DNA of 64,000 nucleotides from Clostridium jeddahitimonense (GCA_000753455.2 LM994670.1:2706869-2770868), one strand, 5' to 3'; counted from the first letter of the stretch, positions 1 to 10,034 are shown. Made by a program: numbers and translations. The notes: generated by a model not told the origin, from the letters alone.

Positions 1-588
<588 letters not shown>

Positions 589-618
589 TTATTTCTAATT
601 TTTCTAAGCTCTTTAATA

Positions 619-2526
<1,908 letters not shown>

Positions 2527-2540
2527 TTATGGCCAATCAA

Positions 2541-2608
2541 ACAAAAAAAAGACCGAAGCAATTAGATAGATTACACCTATGTTAACCTATAAAAATTGAT
2601 TCGATCTT
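2541..2608 (-). terminator. leader terminator alternative to the RAT antiterminator
   Basis: In the leader of the PTS gene a 15-base stem (2594-2608 pairing with 2549-2563, with G-U pairs) is followed by a run of U (2543-2550). Its 5' arm overlaps the 3' end of the antiterminator sequence at 2602-2630, so only one of the two structures can form. This is the standard BglG/LicT arrangement. Confidence 0.85.
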
Positions 2609-2630
2609 GCCTGCATTACCAGTAACACGT
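2602..2630 (-). promoter_or_regulatory. ribonucleic antiterminator (RAT), LicT/BglG type
   Basis: On the minus strand the segment contains GTTACTGGTAATGCAGGCAA, close to the RAT consensus bound by LicT/BglG/SacY proteins. It overlaps the 5' arm of the leader terminator. Binding of a dephosphorylated antiterminator in the presence of beta-glucosides would let transcription continue into the PTS and GH1 genes. The assignment rests on motif plus overlap with the terminator. Confidence 0.87.
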
Positions 2631-2661
2631 CTACTGTTATAATATTCAAATTTGTATTTTT

Positions 2662-2690
2662 ATATTATCATAAACGTTTTCAGAAATCAA
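2662..2690 (-). promoter_or_regulatory. sigma-A promoter of the bgl operon with embedded cre site
   Basis: Minus strand: -35 TTGATT (2690-2685), a 17-base spacer and -10 TAATAT (2667-2662). The spacer holds TGAAAACGTTTATG (2682-2669), which fits the CcpA cre consensus at 12 of 14 positions. A cre placed between -35 and -10 predicts glucose repression of the operon. Confidence 0.75.
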
Positions 2691-2776
2691 CCATAAAATT
2701 TAAAATTTTTTCATATAATCTTTATTATAAAAATTTATCCTATATAAAAATCGTAAAATACTTGATTAAACTTCAC

Positions 2777-2812
2777 AAATGGTATATTATTCACTTTATA
2801 AATATACCATTT
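2777..2812 (+). promoter_or_regulatory. 12-bp inverted repeat before the MFS gene
   Basis: AAATGGTATATT (2777-2788) is repeated as its exact complement at 2801-2812 with 12 bases between. The half-sites TGGTAT and ATACCA resemble GntR/FadR-type half-sites, and a GntR/FCD regulator is encoded 1.2 kb downstream. The right arm ends just before the GGAGG of the MFS gene, so an effect on translation through an RNA hairpin is also possible. Confidence 0.5.
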
Positions 2813-2824
2813 TGGAGGTAAAAG

Positions 2825-4003
2825 ATGAAAAAACTACTTAATCAAAAGCTATTATTACTTATTATCGTTGTGTTATTCTGGTTTTCACAATATGTATACA
2901 TACCTTTTCAAACACCTTATTTAAATGCCTATAATGTATCTTCTAATATGATCGGTATAATAATAGGAGCTTATGGTGTATCTCAATGTCTATTAAGACT
3001 TCCTGTTGGCCTTTTTGCTGATTCAATAGGTAAACATAAACTTTTCATTTTGTGTGGAATTGTTTTTGCTGGTTTAGCATCAATAATTAGAGTCATTTTT
3101 CCAGGAGGATATGGCTTCCTAATAGCTAATATTTTTTCTGGAGTTGCATCATCAATGTGGATTTCTTACATTGTTCATTTCACTGAATTCTTTTCTTCAG
3201 AGCAACAACAAAAAGCTACAAGTACAATAATTTTAGTTAATAACTTAGGTATGTTAATTGGATTTATTGTGAGTACTCTATTTTATGAAAAACTAGGAAT
3301 GAAATTCCTATGCATCATGAGCGTAGCTTCTGGAATAATAGGTACAATCTTAGCACTAAATATAAAAGATCATAACTTAAAAGAATCTAATGAAAAGTCA
3401 TCATTTAAAGATTATTTATCTATATGTAAAGATAAAAGACTTATATTTTTCTCACTTCTTGCATTAATTCAACAAGGTATTCAAATGTCTACTACAATGT
3501 CATTTACTAATCAAATACTAGAGGATTTAGGTGCTAATTCTATATTTGTTGGATTGTCATCAATATTTTATATGTTATGTGCAGTAGCATCATCTTGGTT
3601 TGCCTCCTCAAAACTATGTAGCAAACATGGTCCAAAGTTTTGGATTCCAGCTGTATTCTTTTTAATATCAGCTTACTGTACTCTTGTTCCAACTATACAA
3701 AACATATATATAATATTTTTACTACAATCACTCCCTGGAATGTCTACAGGAGTCCTTCTTTCATATTTAACCAGTGAAGCTATGAAAGATGTTCCAAAAA
3801 TAAAAAAATCAACTGCAATGGGATTCTTCCAAGCGACTTATGCTATCGGTATGTCAGTTTTTCCAATGATTGTAGGGAAAATTGCTGGACTTATATCAAT
3901 TAAAGCTAGCTATTTCACTTTAGCTTTTATCTCAATAATAGGAATAGTAGCGTCTTATTTCTATTATAAAAAATCGGTTTTAGTTTCTATTGAACATAAC
4001 TAA
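2825..4003 (+). CDS. MFS family transporter
   Basis: A 392-residue polytopic membrane protein with about 12 hydrophobic helices in the 6+6 pattern of the major facilitator superfamily. The loop between helices 2 and 3 reads RLPVGLFADSIGKHK, a clear MFS A-like motif (GxxaDrxGrk). The start at 2825 sits behind GGAGGTAAAAG. The substrate cannot be told. The next gene on the same strand encodes a GntR/FCD regulator, which suggests a transporter for a small acid or sugar acid controlled by that regulator; this is inference. Confidence 0.88.
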   Translation: MKKLLNQKLLLLIIVVLFWFSQYVYIPFQTPYLNAYNVSSNMIGIIIGAYGVSQCLLRLPVGLFADSIGKHKLFILCGIVFAGLASIIRVIFPGGYGFLIANIFSGVASSMWISYIVHFTEFFSSEQQQKATSTIILVNNLGMLIGFIVSTLFYEKLGMKFLCIMSVASGIIGTILALNIKDHNLKESNEKSSFKDYLSICKDKRLIFFSLLALIQQGIQMSTTMSFTNQILEDLGANSIFVGLSSIFYMLCAVASSWFASSKLCSKHGPKFWIPAVFFLISAYCTLVPTIQNIYIIFLLQSLPGMSTGVLLSYLTSEAMKDVPKIKKSTAMGFFQATYAIGMSVFPMIVGKIAGLISIKASYFTLAFISIIGIVASYFYYKKSVLVSIEHN

Positions 4004-4074
4004 TCACTTATATATTGAATTAATACTAAGTTCTGGGCTATTATAGTAATAGAAACATTAGTGTAGGAGTTTTT

Positions 4075-4767
4075 ATGTCTAATTTAAGTGCTACTAATCA
4101 AATTATTAATTATATAAAAGAAAATATTTTAAGCGGTAATTTTAAAATTAATAGCAAATTACCTAGTGAGAGAAAAATTGCTGAACAATTTAACATAAGC
4201 CGTATTCCAGTACGAAAAGCTATAGAAAAACTTTGTGATGATGGAATACTTATGTCTGTTCCATATTCCAGTCCAATAGTGAAAGGTTTCAAAAAAGTCG
4301 ATTTATTTAATGATAATGAAATATACAAAAATCATAATATTCAAGAGTTTTATGTTGAATCATTAAGAGCTAGACAGTTTATTGAAAGTGAAGCTACTAA
4401 ATTAGCTGTTTTGAATGCAAGTGATGAAGAAATAGAAAGAATAAGAGTTGCTTATTTAAAATCTATAGCTGAATTAGATAAAGTTGCTAAAGGTTTAATA
4501 AAAGAGTGTAGTGATGCTGATTTAAAATTTCATAAAGAAATTATAGCAGCCTCACATAATCCATTATTTTATAAGTATTATGAAATAATCCCTAAAACGA
4601 TATTTTCTAATCAATATTTTGGATTTAAATATAGAACATCACTTAATGATATGATAGAACATCACGATAAAATAATGGAAGCTTTTGAAAAAAGAGATCC
4701 TATTTTAGCTTACAATGCAATGTATAACCATTTAGAAGATGTAATTCAATTATTTCAAAGTAAATAA
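4075..4767 (+). CDS. GntR family transcriptional regulator with FCD domain
   Basis: A 230-residue DNA-binding regulator. Residues about 1-70 form the GntR winged helix (LPSERKIAEQFNISRIPVRKAIEKL). Residues about 90-225 form an all-helical FadR C-terminal-like ligand domain with DLKFHKEI and the HHDKIMEAF / YNHLED histidines that in this family bind a metal and a carboxylate ligand. The start at 4075 follows TAGGAG. It lies 71 bases behind the MFS gene and probably controls it, perhaps through the inverted repeat at 2777-2812. Confidence 0.92.
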   Translation: MSNLSATNQIINYIKENILSGNFKINSKLPSERKIAEQFNISRIPVRKAIEKLCDDGILMSVPYSSPIVKGFKKVDLFNDNEIYKNHNIQEFYVESLRARQFIESEATKLAVLNASDEEIERIRVAYLKSIAELDKVAKGLIKECSDADLKFHKEIIAASHNPLFYKYYEIIPKTIFSNQYFGFKYRTSLNDMIEHHDKIMEAFEKRDPILAYNAMYNHLEDVIQLFQSK

Positions 4768-4800
4768 TTTTACAATATTTAAAATGATTTATTCAACATA

Positions 4801-4827
4801 ACCGCCCCTCCTGAATATCATATAGTA
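4801..4827 (+). promoter_or_regulatory. candidate mother-cell sporulation promoter (sigma-K/sigma-E like)
   Basis: CATATAGTA at 4819-4827 fits the CATAnnnTA -10 element of late mother-cell sigma factors, and an AC dinucleotide lies 16 bases upstream at 4801. It stands just before the small Cys/Gly-rich gene at 4855. Short AT-rich motifs occur by chance, so the call is tentative. Confidence 0.4.
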
Positions 4828-4854
4828 TTAAACTAATGATAGGAGGATACGTAT

Positions 4855-5049
4855 ATGTCAAGAAGATGTTGTAGAAGTTGTTGTAGAAGTTGTTGTAATT
4901 CCCCAAGACGTTGTGGATGTAGTGGTTTTGGTAATGGCTTTGGTTGTGGAGGTTTTGGTAACGGCTTCGGCTGTGGCGGTTTCGGTAACGGCTTTGGCTG
5001 TGGTGGCTTTGGCTTTCTTCCACTACTACTCTTATTTGGATGCTGGTAA
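4855..5049 (+). CDS. small Cys/Arg- and Gly/Phe-repeat protein, possible spore-coat component
   Basis: A 64-residue protein with a perfect RBS (TAGGAGG) before the ATG at 4855 and a strong terminator after it, so it is a real monocistronic gene. Residues 3-22 are Arg/Cys rich with repeated RSCC. Residues 24-50 are three exact copies of a nine-residue unit, GFGNGFGCG. The end is hydrophobic, FLPLLLLFGCW. Ten cysteines and two more in the tail suggest heavy cross-linking. I do not recognise the family. Composition and the sporulation-like promoter suggest a structural coat protein, which is inference. Confidence 0.78.
   Translation: MSRRCCRSCCRSCCNSPRRCGCSGFGNGFGCGGFGNGFGCGGFGNGFGCGGFGFLPLLLLFGCW
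4924..5004 (+). repeat. three 27-bp coding repeats (GFGNGFGCG)
   Basis: Three in-frame 27-base units encode identical nine-residue peptides but differ at several third codon positions. The silent divergence means the peptide repeat has been kept by selection rather than being a very recent duplication. Confidence 0.85.
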
Positions 5050-5077
5050 AATATTGTTTATTAATTAGATAAATTTC

Positions 5078-5113
5078 AGCTAGTAAAACATTTATGTTTT
5101 ACTAGCTTTTTTT
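5078..5113 (+). terminator. terminator after the 64-residue protein gene
   Basis: A 13-base perfect stem (GCTAGTAAAACAT and its complement) with a two-base loop is followed by a run of seven T. It lies 30 bases after the stop codon at 5049. Confidence 0.93.
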
Positions 5114-5310
5114 ATTATATTAAAACAAATAATGAAAGTCTTTGAGAGCAAATTATCTGATTTAACTTACATATTAATGTACACTCTATTATAATATGTA
5201 ATTCTATTATTTGTTAAAAATAATTTTAAATATTATTTGCGCATAACGTAACATAATATAACATTATGAATACTATATAGTATAAAACAAATAAAAGGGG
5301 GAGATTTTAT

Positions 5311-5526
5311 ATGTTAAGTGAATTCCGTAGAAGATGCTTCAGAAGATGTTTAAGAAGATGTCGTAGAAGATGCTCCAGAAGATTTGATAATAGAAGCTTT
5401 GATGAGTTTAACAGATTTAATGACTTTGACCTATTTGACAGTTTTAATGAATTTGACGAGTTTGGCAGATTTAACAGATTTAACGACTTTGACCAATGCG
5501 ACGATTTTGACGACTTTATTTTCTAG
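5311..5526 (+). CDS. small bipartite protein: Arg/Cys-rich head and Phe/Asp-repeat tail
   Basis: A 71-residue protein with RBS GGGGGAG before 5311 and its own terminator behind. Residues 6-25 are strongly basic with Cys at every fourth position (C9, C13, C17, C21). From residue 25 to the end the chain is acidic, with Phe about every third residue alternating with Asp, Asn or Glu. The two halves carry opposite charges, so self-association or charge-driven packing is plausible. It is a neighbour of, and built on the same plan as, the 64-residue Cys-rich protein upstream. I know no named family for it. Confidence 0.75.
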   Translation: MLSEFRRRCFRRCLRRCRRRCSRRFDNRSFDEFNRFNDFDLFDSFNEFDEFGRFNRFNDFDQCDDFDDFIF

Positions 5527-5584
5527 TACCACTTCGTTACCTTTTAATATTTCCAATAATATTCCTATTAGCTAAGTAACTTTT

Positions 5585-5620
5585 GGCTAGGAAAATATTT
5601 ATGTTTTCCTAGCCTTTTTT
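5585..5620 (+). terminator. terminator after the 71-residue protein gene
   Basis: GGCTAGGAAAA pairs with TTTTCCTAGCC around a short loop, followed by six T. It lies 58 bases after the stop codon. Its core resembles the terminator at 5078-5113, hinting that the two small genes arose by duplication of one cassette. Confidence 0.92.
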
Positions 5621-5660
5621 ATTAATTAAGATAATAATTTTCTTTGATTTTCAGTCTTAC

Positions 5661-6950
5661 TTATGGTACTAATCTCTTTCTATCTCTTGGAAATAGTGTT
5701 GCTTCTCTTACATTTTCTAAACCTAAGACTTTTGCTGTTATTCTTTCTAATCCTATAGCCATACCACCATGCTTAGGCATTCCATATTTAAATATTGATA
5801 AATAGTTTTCATAATCTTCTATCGTAAGACCTTTATACTTCATATTCTCTATTAACATATTATAGTCATGGATTCTTTGCCCTCCTGTAGTTATTTCTAT
5901 TCCTCTAAACAGCAAATCAAAGCTATGAGTTCCAAACTCTCCCTTAGGCATTGTATACATAGGTCTCTTCTTCCTTGGATAATTAGTTAAAAAGATAAAT
6001 TCACTATTTAACTTTTCTTTAGAATATTTATAAAGAAGTTTTTCTGCTTCTGGATCTAAATCACCTTCTAAGTCAGTCTTATTATATTCTCTCTTTAATA
6101 TTTCAAGTGCTTCATTGAAATCTAATTTAGGTATTTCTCCATTTATCTCTGGTATTGAAACACCTAAAATTTCTACATACTCTTTTCCATGTTTTTTTAG
6201 AGATTGTATTATATACTTTAATAACTCTTCCTCCATAATCATGATATCTCCCTCATCTTCTATAAATCCCATCTCTAAGTCCATACTTACATATTCATTA
6301 AGATGCCTATTTGTATTATGCTCTTCTGCCCTATAAGCATGACCTACTTCAAATACTCTTTCTAATCCAGCTCCAACCATCATTTGCTTATAAAATTGTG
6401 GACTTTGAGCAAGGTATGCCTTATTTTCAAAATATTTCACTTCAAAAACTTCTGTACCTCCCTCTGCTCCTTCTTTGACTATCTTAGGAGTATGAATCTC
6501 TGTAAATCCATTATTATTTAAAAATTCTCTAAAAGCGTTTACTATGATATTTTGAACCTTAAATATTGCCGTAACCTTTTGATGCCTCATGCTTAAAGCC
6601 CTGTTATTAAGCATTGTATTAAGATTTACTTCTAAGTTTTCTTTATTAACCTCTATAGGAAGCTCTTCATAAACTTTACTTATAATCTCTAATTTTTTTA
6701 CTTCCACCTCGAAAGGATTTAATGTGTTTTTACTCTCTTTAACAATTCCATTAATAGATATTACTGACTCATTAGTTAGCTCTAATGTATCAAACTCAGT
6801 ATTATTTATAACACATTGAACCAATCCTGATCTATCTCTTAAGATTATAAAAGTTATAGATTTTAATCTTCTAACCCTATATATCCATCCTTGGATACAT
6901 ACATTTTCATTTATATAATACTTTAATTGATTTACTAATTTTCTTTCCAT
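5661..6950 (-). CDS. aspS2: aspartate--tRNA(Asp/Asn) ligase, archaeal-type (non-discriminating class)
   Basis: A 429-residue class IIb aminoacyl-tRNA synthetase. Residues about 1-100 form the OB-fold anticodon domain (GWIYRVRRLKSITFIILRDR); the rest is the catalytic domain with SPQFYKQMMVGAGLERVFEVG, FRAEEHNT-like YRAEEHNTNRH and the C-terminal motif 3 GMAIGLERI. It lacks the bacterial insertion domain of about 590-residue AspS, so it is the archaeal-type enzyme. In clostridia this type is used to load Asp on tRNA(Asn) for transamidation by GatCAB. The start at 6950 follows TTGGAGG. It is preceded by a tandem T-box leader. Confidence 0.9.
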   Translation of the reverse strand: MERKLVNQLKYYINENVCIQGWIYRVRRLKSITFIILRDRSGLVQCVINNTEFDTLELTNESVISINGIVKESKNTLNPFEVEVKKLEIISKVYEELPIEVNKENLEVNLNTMLNNRALSMRHQKVTAIFKVQNIIVNAFREFLNNNGFTEIHTPKIVKEGAEGGTEVFEVKYFENKAYLAQSPQFYKQMMVGAGLERVFEVGHAYRAEEHNTNRHLNEYVSMDLEMGFIEDEGDIMIMEEELLKYIIQSLKKHGKEYVEILGVSIPEINGEIPKLDFNEALEILKREYNKTDLEGDLDPEAEKLLYKYSKEKLNSEFIFLTNYPRKKRPMYTMPKGEFGTHSFDLLFRGIEITTGGQRIHDYNMLIENMKYKGLTIEDYENYLSIFKYGMPKHGGMAIGLERITAKVLGLENVREATLFPRDRKRLVP

Positions 6951-7040
6951 AATAATTTACCTCCAATAAATTTTTCTTATAAAATTCGCTTTTTATATCT
7001 TTATAAAGCATTATGCGCATTCAACTTTTTTTATAGATAC

Positions 7041-7262
7041 AAAAAACCCCTTGAGTAAAAACCCAAGGGGCAAAATAAATTTTCGCGGTACCACCCTTTT
7101 TAATAATGTAGCTAATCCTGTACAATAAATCTTCTTTTTCCTAATCAGAATACAAAAAGTTAAGATTTATATTTTTATTTAATGTATATTATAAAATCAG
7201 AATAGTTTAATTTCCATCAATTTATACTCTCATTTATAAGATGAGCTCTTTTCCAATAAATA
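7041..7262 (-). promoter_or_regulatory. T-box riboswitch, promoter-distal copy next to aspS2
   Basis: The minus strand carries the T-box core AGGGTGGTACCGCG near 7095-7082, followed by a terminator hairpin (CCCCTTGG and complement, 7043-7070) with a T-run. A nine-base stem (ATAAATCTT and complement) upstream looks like stem III. The space available for stem I is about 100 bases shorter than in the neighbouring copy, and I cannot find the usual GGTGAAAGCC distal loop or a clear specifier. It could be a short-stem variant or a decaying copy. Confidence 0.8.
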
Positions 7263-7272
7263 AGATTTAAAA

Positions 7273-7600
7273 TAAAAAAGCTTTCACTCCATAATAGGAG
7301 TGAAAGCTTGATTTCACGGTACCATCCTAATTTAATAACTAATTAATACAGCATTAATACATTATCATCTCAAGTCCCTATAACGGAGGATAACCGACTT
7401 AACTTAAGTGAATTTCAAATCTACGATTTAGTTATATTAACTTACTTATAGAAATATAGAGAATAGTAAGTTTACTATCACCTTCAGATAAGCATCTCCA
7501 GGATGTCCTTCAATATTTCTTTTCTCATAGGCTTTCACCAACCCTACTCGCTTTGGATACTTAGTAAATATCTACTCTTCCCTTCAAAGATTTTAATTTT
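7273..7600 (-). promoter_or_regulatory. T-box riboswitch, promoter-proximal copy with full stem I
   Basis: A complete T-box leader. In transcript order it has the stem I distal motif GGTTGGTGAAAGCC, a specifier loop region reading GAAGGACATCC, a stem III with TTATCCTCCGTTA, the T-box AGGATGGTACCGTG (about 7328-7315) and a terminator (AAGCTTTCACTCC and complement, 7279-7304) with T-run. If the codon is GAC the ligand is uncharged tRNA(Asp); I cannot exclude a different register. The tandem arrangement allows graded control of aspS2. Confidence 0.88.
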
Positions 7601-7606
7601 ATATAC

Positions 7607-7635
7607 ATATTACACTTATCAAAATAAATTGTCAA
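7607..7635 (-). promoter_or_regulatory. sigma-A promoter of the T-box/aspS2 transcript
   Basis: Minus strand: -35 TTGACA (7635-7630), exactly 17 bases, -10 TAATAT (7612-7607). Transcription would start near 7600, so the leader before aspS2 is about 650 bases long and contains both T-boxes. Confidence 0.82.
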
Positions 7636-7694
7636 ACCATTTTTTAATATTTGTAATTTTTTTATATCATCTGTTTTTTATAGTTTAATAACAA

Positions 7695-7725
7695 AATAAA
7701 AAAAGTAGCTAATTACAAGCTACTT
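7695..7725 (-). terminator. terminator of the tRNA operon
   Basis: AAGTAGCT (7725-7718) pairs with AGCTACTT (7710-7703) on the minus strand, followed by a run of T. It starts 7 bases after the CCA end of tRNA-Gly. Confidence 0.9.
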
Positions 7726-7731
7726 CGACTT

Positions 7732-7805
7732 TGGAGCGGGTAGTGGGAATCGAACCCACCTTTCCAGCTTGGAAGGCTGGAGTATTACCGATATACGATA
7801 CCCGC
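7732..7805 (-). tRNA. tRNA-Gly (TCC)
   Basis: 74 bases with a complete cloverleaf: acceptor GCGGGTA, anticodon loop CTTCCAA giving TCC, T-arm GGTTCGATTCC, and CCA encoded at the 3' end. It is the last gene of a four-tRNA transcript. Confidence 0.96.
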
Positions 7806-7811
7806 AAATTA

Positions 7812-7887
7812 TGGTGGAAACAACAGGGATCGAACCTGTGACCCTCTGCTTGTAAGGCAGATGCTCTCCCAGCTGAGCTATGCTTCC
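7812..7887 (-). tRNA. tRNA-Val (TAC)
   Basis: 76 bases: acceptor GGAAGCA paired with TGTTTCC (one G-U), D-arm AGCTCAGCTGGGAGAGC, anticodon loop CTTACAA giving TAC, T-arm GGTTCGATCC, encoded CCA. Confidence 0.96.
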
Positions 7888-7903
7888 ATTTTAAGTTATA
7901 CTT

Positions 7904-7979
7904 TGGTGACTCACCGGGGAATCGAACCCCGGACACCTTGATTAAAAGTCAAGTGCTCTACCGACTGAGCTAGTGAATC
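7904..7979 (-). tRNA. tRNA-Lys (TTT)
   Basis: 76 bases: acceptor GATTCAC paired with GTGAGTC, anticodon loop CTTTTAA giving TTT, T-arm GGTTCGATTCC, encoded CCA. It lies 16 bases before tRNA-Val in the same transcript. Confidence 0.96.
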
Positions 7980-7983
7980 ACAG

Positions 7984-8060
<77 letters not shown>

Positions 8061-8098
8061 ATCATAAATCTTTTGTACTTTTCCCAAGCACAAATAGT

Positions 8099-8127
8099 AT
8101 GATATCTCATTTTTCCTAAATGGTCAA
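8099..8127 (-). promoter_or_regulatory. sigma-A promoter of the tRNA operon
   Basis: Minus strand: -35 TTGACC (8127-8122), 17-base spacer, -10 TATCAT (8104-8099). It stands about 40 bases before tRNA-Arg, as expected for a stable RNA promoter. Confidence 0.75.
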
Positions 8128-8213
8128 CACTTTTTTATATGTAATTTTTACCACACGTTAAATTGCTATAAATTCAGCCATATAAAATACAGATTATAGT
8201 AGCCCAATTGTTA

Positions 8214-8489
8214 TCAAAAAAGCAATAAACTAACTGTAATAACTACCATACCAGCTGCAATTCCATCAATAGATAAATTATGCTCACTATCCTCTCTAGC
8301 AGCCGGCAATAATTCATCTAATGATATAAATACCATTATTCCTGCCGCCATTGAAAATACTATTCCCGACACTTCATCATTAATAAAAGAACGTAATATT
8401 ATATAGCCAACAATCGCTCCTAAAGATTCTGTTAATCCTGAAGCAAAAGAATATACAAAAACTTTTTTTACTTTAGCTCCTGCAATAGT
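8214..8489 (-). pseudogene. ZIP-family metal transporter remnant (C-terminal part)
   Basis: The minus strand encodes an intact C-terminal half of a ZupT-like ZIP zinc/iron transporter: KKVFVYSFASGLTESLGAIV, then FSMAAGIMVFISLDELLPAA with the metal-binding E and the following EH, ending in a hydrophobic helix and TGA at 8216-8214. In-frame coding continues a few codons upstream but without resemblance to the family and without ATG or RBS; a stop lies near 8530. About 170 N-terminal residues are missing. This is a truncated, dead gene. The rest of 8061-8770 holds no gene. Confidence 0.82.
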
Positions 8490-8593
8490 ACAATTTATTA
8501 AATCCCGAAGAAGTTGTTTTCTTTTAATGACTATTTATAAATTCCTCTATATTATATCCATATTTAATTTTTTATTTATGTTTTACATTTTCA

Positions 8594-8642
8594 TACAAAA
8601 TAGAGTAGCAAAGCTCTTATTATACAAGATTTTTTGCTACTC
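8594..8642 (-). terminator. hairpin after the macAB-like operon
   Basis: GAGTAGCAAA (8642-8633 on the minus strand) pairs with TTTGCTACTC (8612-8603) around a 20-base loop and is followed by TATTTTG. It lies about 130 bases after the ATPase stop and is the best candidate for the operon terminator. Confidence 0.6.
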
Positions 8643-8770
8643 ATTTTAAATTTTTATTTTTATTGTATGTTATCATATAACCTACTTAACATAACCTTCT
8701 TAATCTATAATTTTTACTAGATTTATTAAATGATTCTATTTCTAATTTTCTAAAATTTTTTAATCATACC

Positions 8771-9442
8771 TCATTTACTTAAAATTCCATCATCAAGATA
8801 TAATATCTTATTGCTCTCTTTAGCAACATTAGCATCATGAGTAATCATTATTATAGTGTTTCCAGCTTTATTTAACTCTTTAAATAAAGATAAAATTTCT
8901 CTTCCAGTTGTTGAGTCTAACGCCCCTGTTGGCTCATCAGCTAAAAGTAATGCCGGTTTTGTAACAAGTGCACGAGCTATCGCTACTCTTTGTTGTTGCC
9001 CTCCTGAAAGTTCATTAGGCCTATGTTCTATTCTATCCTCTAATCCAACTCTTCTAAGATTTTCTTTTGCAATTTTCATAGCTTCATTACGCGACATACC
9101 TCTAATTAAAAGTGGCATCATTACATTTTGAAGAATATTATATTGAGGTATTAGATGATACTTTTGAAATATAAAGCCTATATTACTATTACGTACTTTA
9201 GCTAATTCATTGTCATCACATTCATGTATTGCAATATCCTCAATAAAATATTCACCAGTATCAGTAGTATCCATACACCCAATAATATTCATTAAAGTAG
9301 ATTTACCAGAACCTGATGCCCCAAGTATTGCAATAAAATCACCTTTTTCAGCTGTAAAATTTATATCTTTAAGTACATGTAATGAATTTTCTCCTATGCT
9401 ATAAGATTTATTTACGTCTTTTAAAGTAATAATATTATTCAT
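8771..9442 (-). CDS. ABC transporter ATP-binding protein, MacB/LolD-like
   Basis: A 223-residue ATPase with Walker A GASGSGKST, Q-loop FQKYHLIP, signature LSGGQQQRVAIARA, Walker B LLLADEPTGALD and H-loop ITHD. It powers the FtsX-like permease encoded upstream. I chose ATG at 9442 rather than the in-frame TTG at 9457, because the TTG lies inside the previous coding end and the ATG gives the usual MNNIITLKDV opening. It is the last gene of adaptor, permease, lipoprotein, ATPase. Confidence 0.93.
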   Translation of the reverse strand: MNNIITLKDVNKSYSIGENSLHVLKDINFTAEKGDFIAILGASGSGKSTLMNIIGCMDTTDTGEYFIEDIAIHECDDNELAKVRNSNIGFIFQKYHLIPQYNILQNVMMPLLIRGMSRNEAMKIAKENLRRVGLEDRIEHRPNELSGGQQQRVAIARALVTKPALLLADEPTGALDSTTGREILSLFKELNKAGNTIIMITHDANVAKESNKILYLDDGILSK

Positions 9443-9446
9443 ATGT

Positions 9447-10034
9447 TTATTCCACAATCTCTACATTTGAAACTACAGGTGATTCTTTTGTGCCAGTTGC
9501 ATATATTCTTATGACTGTTCCCTTTTTGATTGCGCTAAGTTTTGATTCACTAACTGTTCTTGAATCAAGTATTGTTGCCCCTGCTGAAATTGTGAATGTC
9601 TTAGTTTCTCCTGTATATTTTAATTCTAGTTTTGGAGTATTAGACTCAGGTAACTCTGCATTTCCGCCTCCACCATTTCCTCCGCTATTTCCATCACCTT
9701 CATTTGGATCAAATAAAGCATCGTTAGGAGCCGTATCTGTTGCAGAAAGTCCTGCACCTAATTGTCCAGATATTTGTGCTTGTTTATCATCTTCCTCATT
9801 ATTTCCATCTTGATTTTCTGCAAGCTCTAATTCAATTTCATTACCTACTATACTTTTTACCTTTCCAAAGTACATAATACGATCTGAATTTTCATTACTT
9901 CCACCATTACTTGAATCATTACTTTCTACATTGTTATTTTGCTCTACTTTTGGTGGATTATCGTTCTTTGAAGAACATCCTATAATTGTTACTGTCATTA
10001 CTGCGCATATTACCATTGCTAAAACTTTTTTCAT
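9447..10034 (-). CDS. lipoprotein of the MacAB-like efflux operon, function unknown
   Basis: A 195-residue exported lipoprotein: basic start, hydrophobic stretch and lipobox TIIGC with Cys at residue 20. Residues 25-50 are Asn/Ser-rich linker; residues about 105-135 are a Gly/Asn/Asp-rich low-complexity stretch. The remaining two segments (about 53-80 and 140-193) look like short beta-rich units (GKVKSIVGNEIELEL; KGTVIRIYATG). It sits between permease and ATPase genes, overlapping the latter's upstream region, so it probably works with the exporter at the outer face of the membrane. No named family recognised. Confidence 0.8.
   Translation of the reverse strand: MKKVLAMVICAVMTVTIIGCSSKNDNPPKVEQNNNVESNDSSNGGSNENSDRIMYFGKVKSIVGNEIELELAENQDGNNEEDDKQAQISGQLGAGLSATDTAPNDALFDPNEGDGNSGGNGGGGNAELPESNTPKLELKYTGETKTFTISAGATILDSRTVSESKLSAIKKGTVIRIYATGTKESPVVSNVEIVE

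Noticed and set aside
4793..5023. 76-codon minus-strand frame rich in His, Ser and Tyr
   Set aside because: It is the antisense shadow of the Gly/Phe repeat gene; its apparent repeat comes from the plus-strand repeat, and the plus strand has the RBS and terminator.
5384..5575. 63-codon plus-strand frame with Leu/Thr repeats
   Set aside because: It is the +1 frame of the Phe/Asp-repeat gene and lacks its own RBS.
7709..7936. 75-codon open frame on the minus strand
   Set aside because: It reads straight through tRNA-Gly, tRNA-Val and tRNA-Lys and has no RBS; the tRNA cloverleaves explain the sequence.
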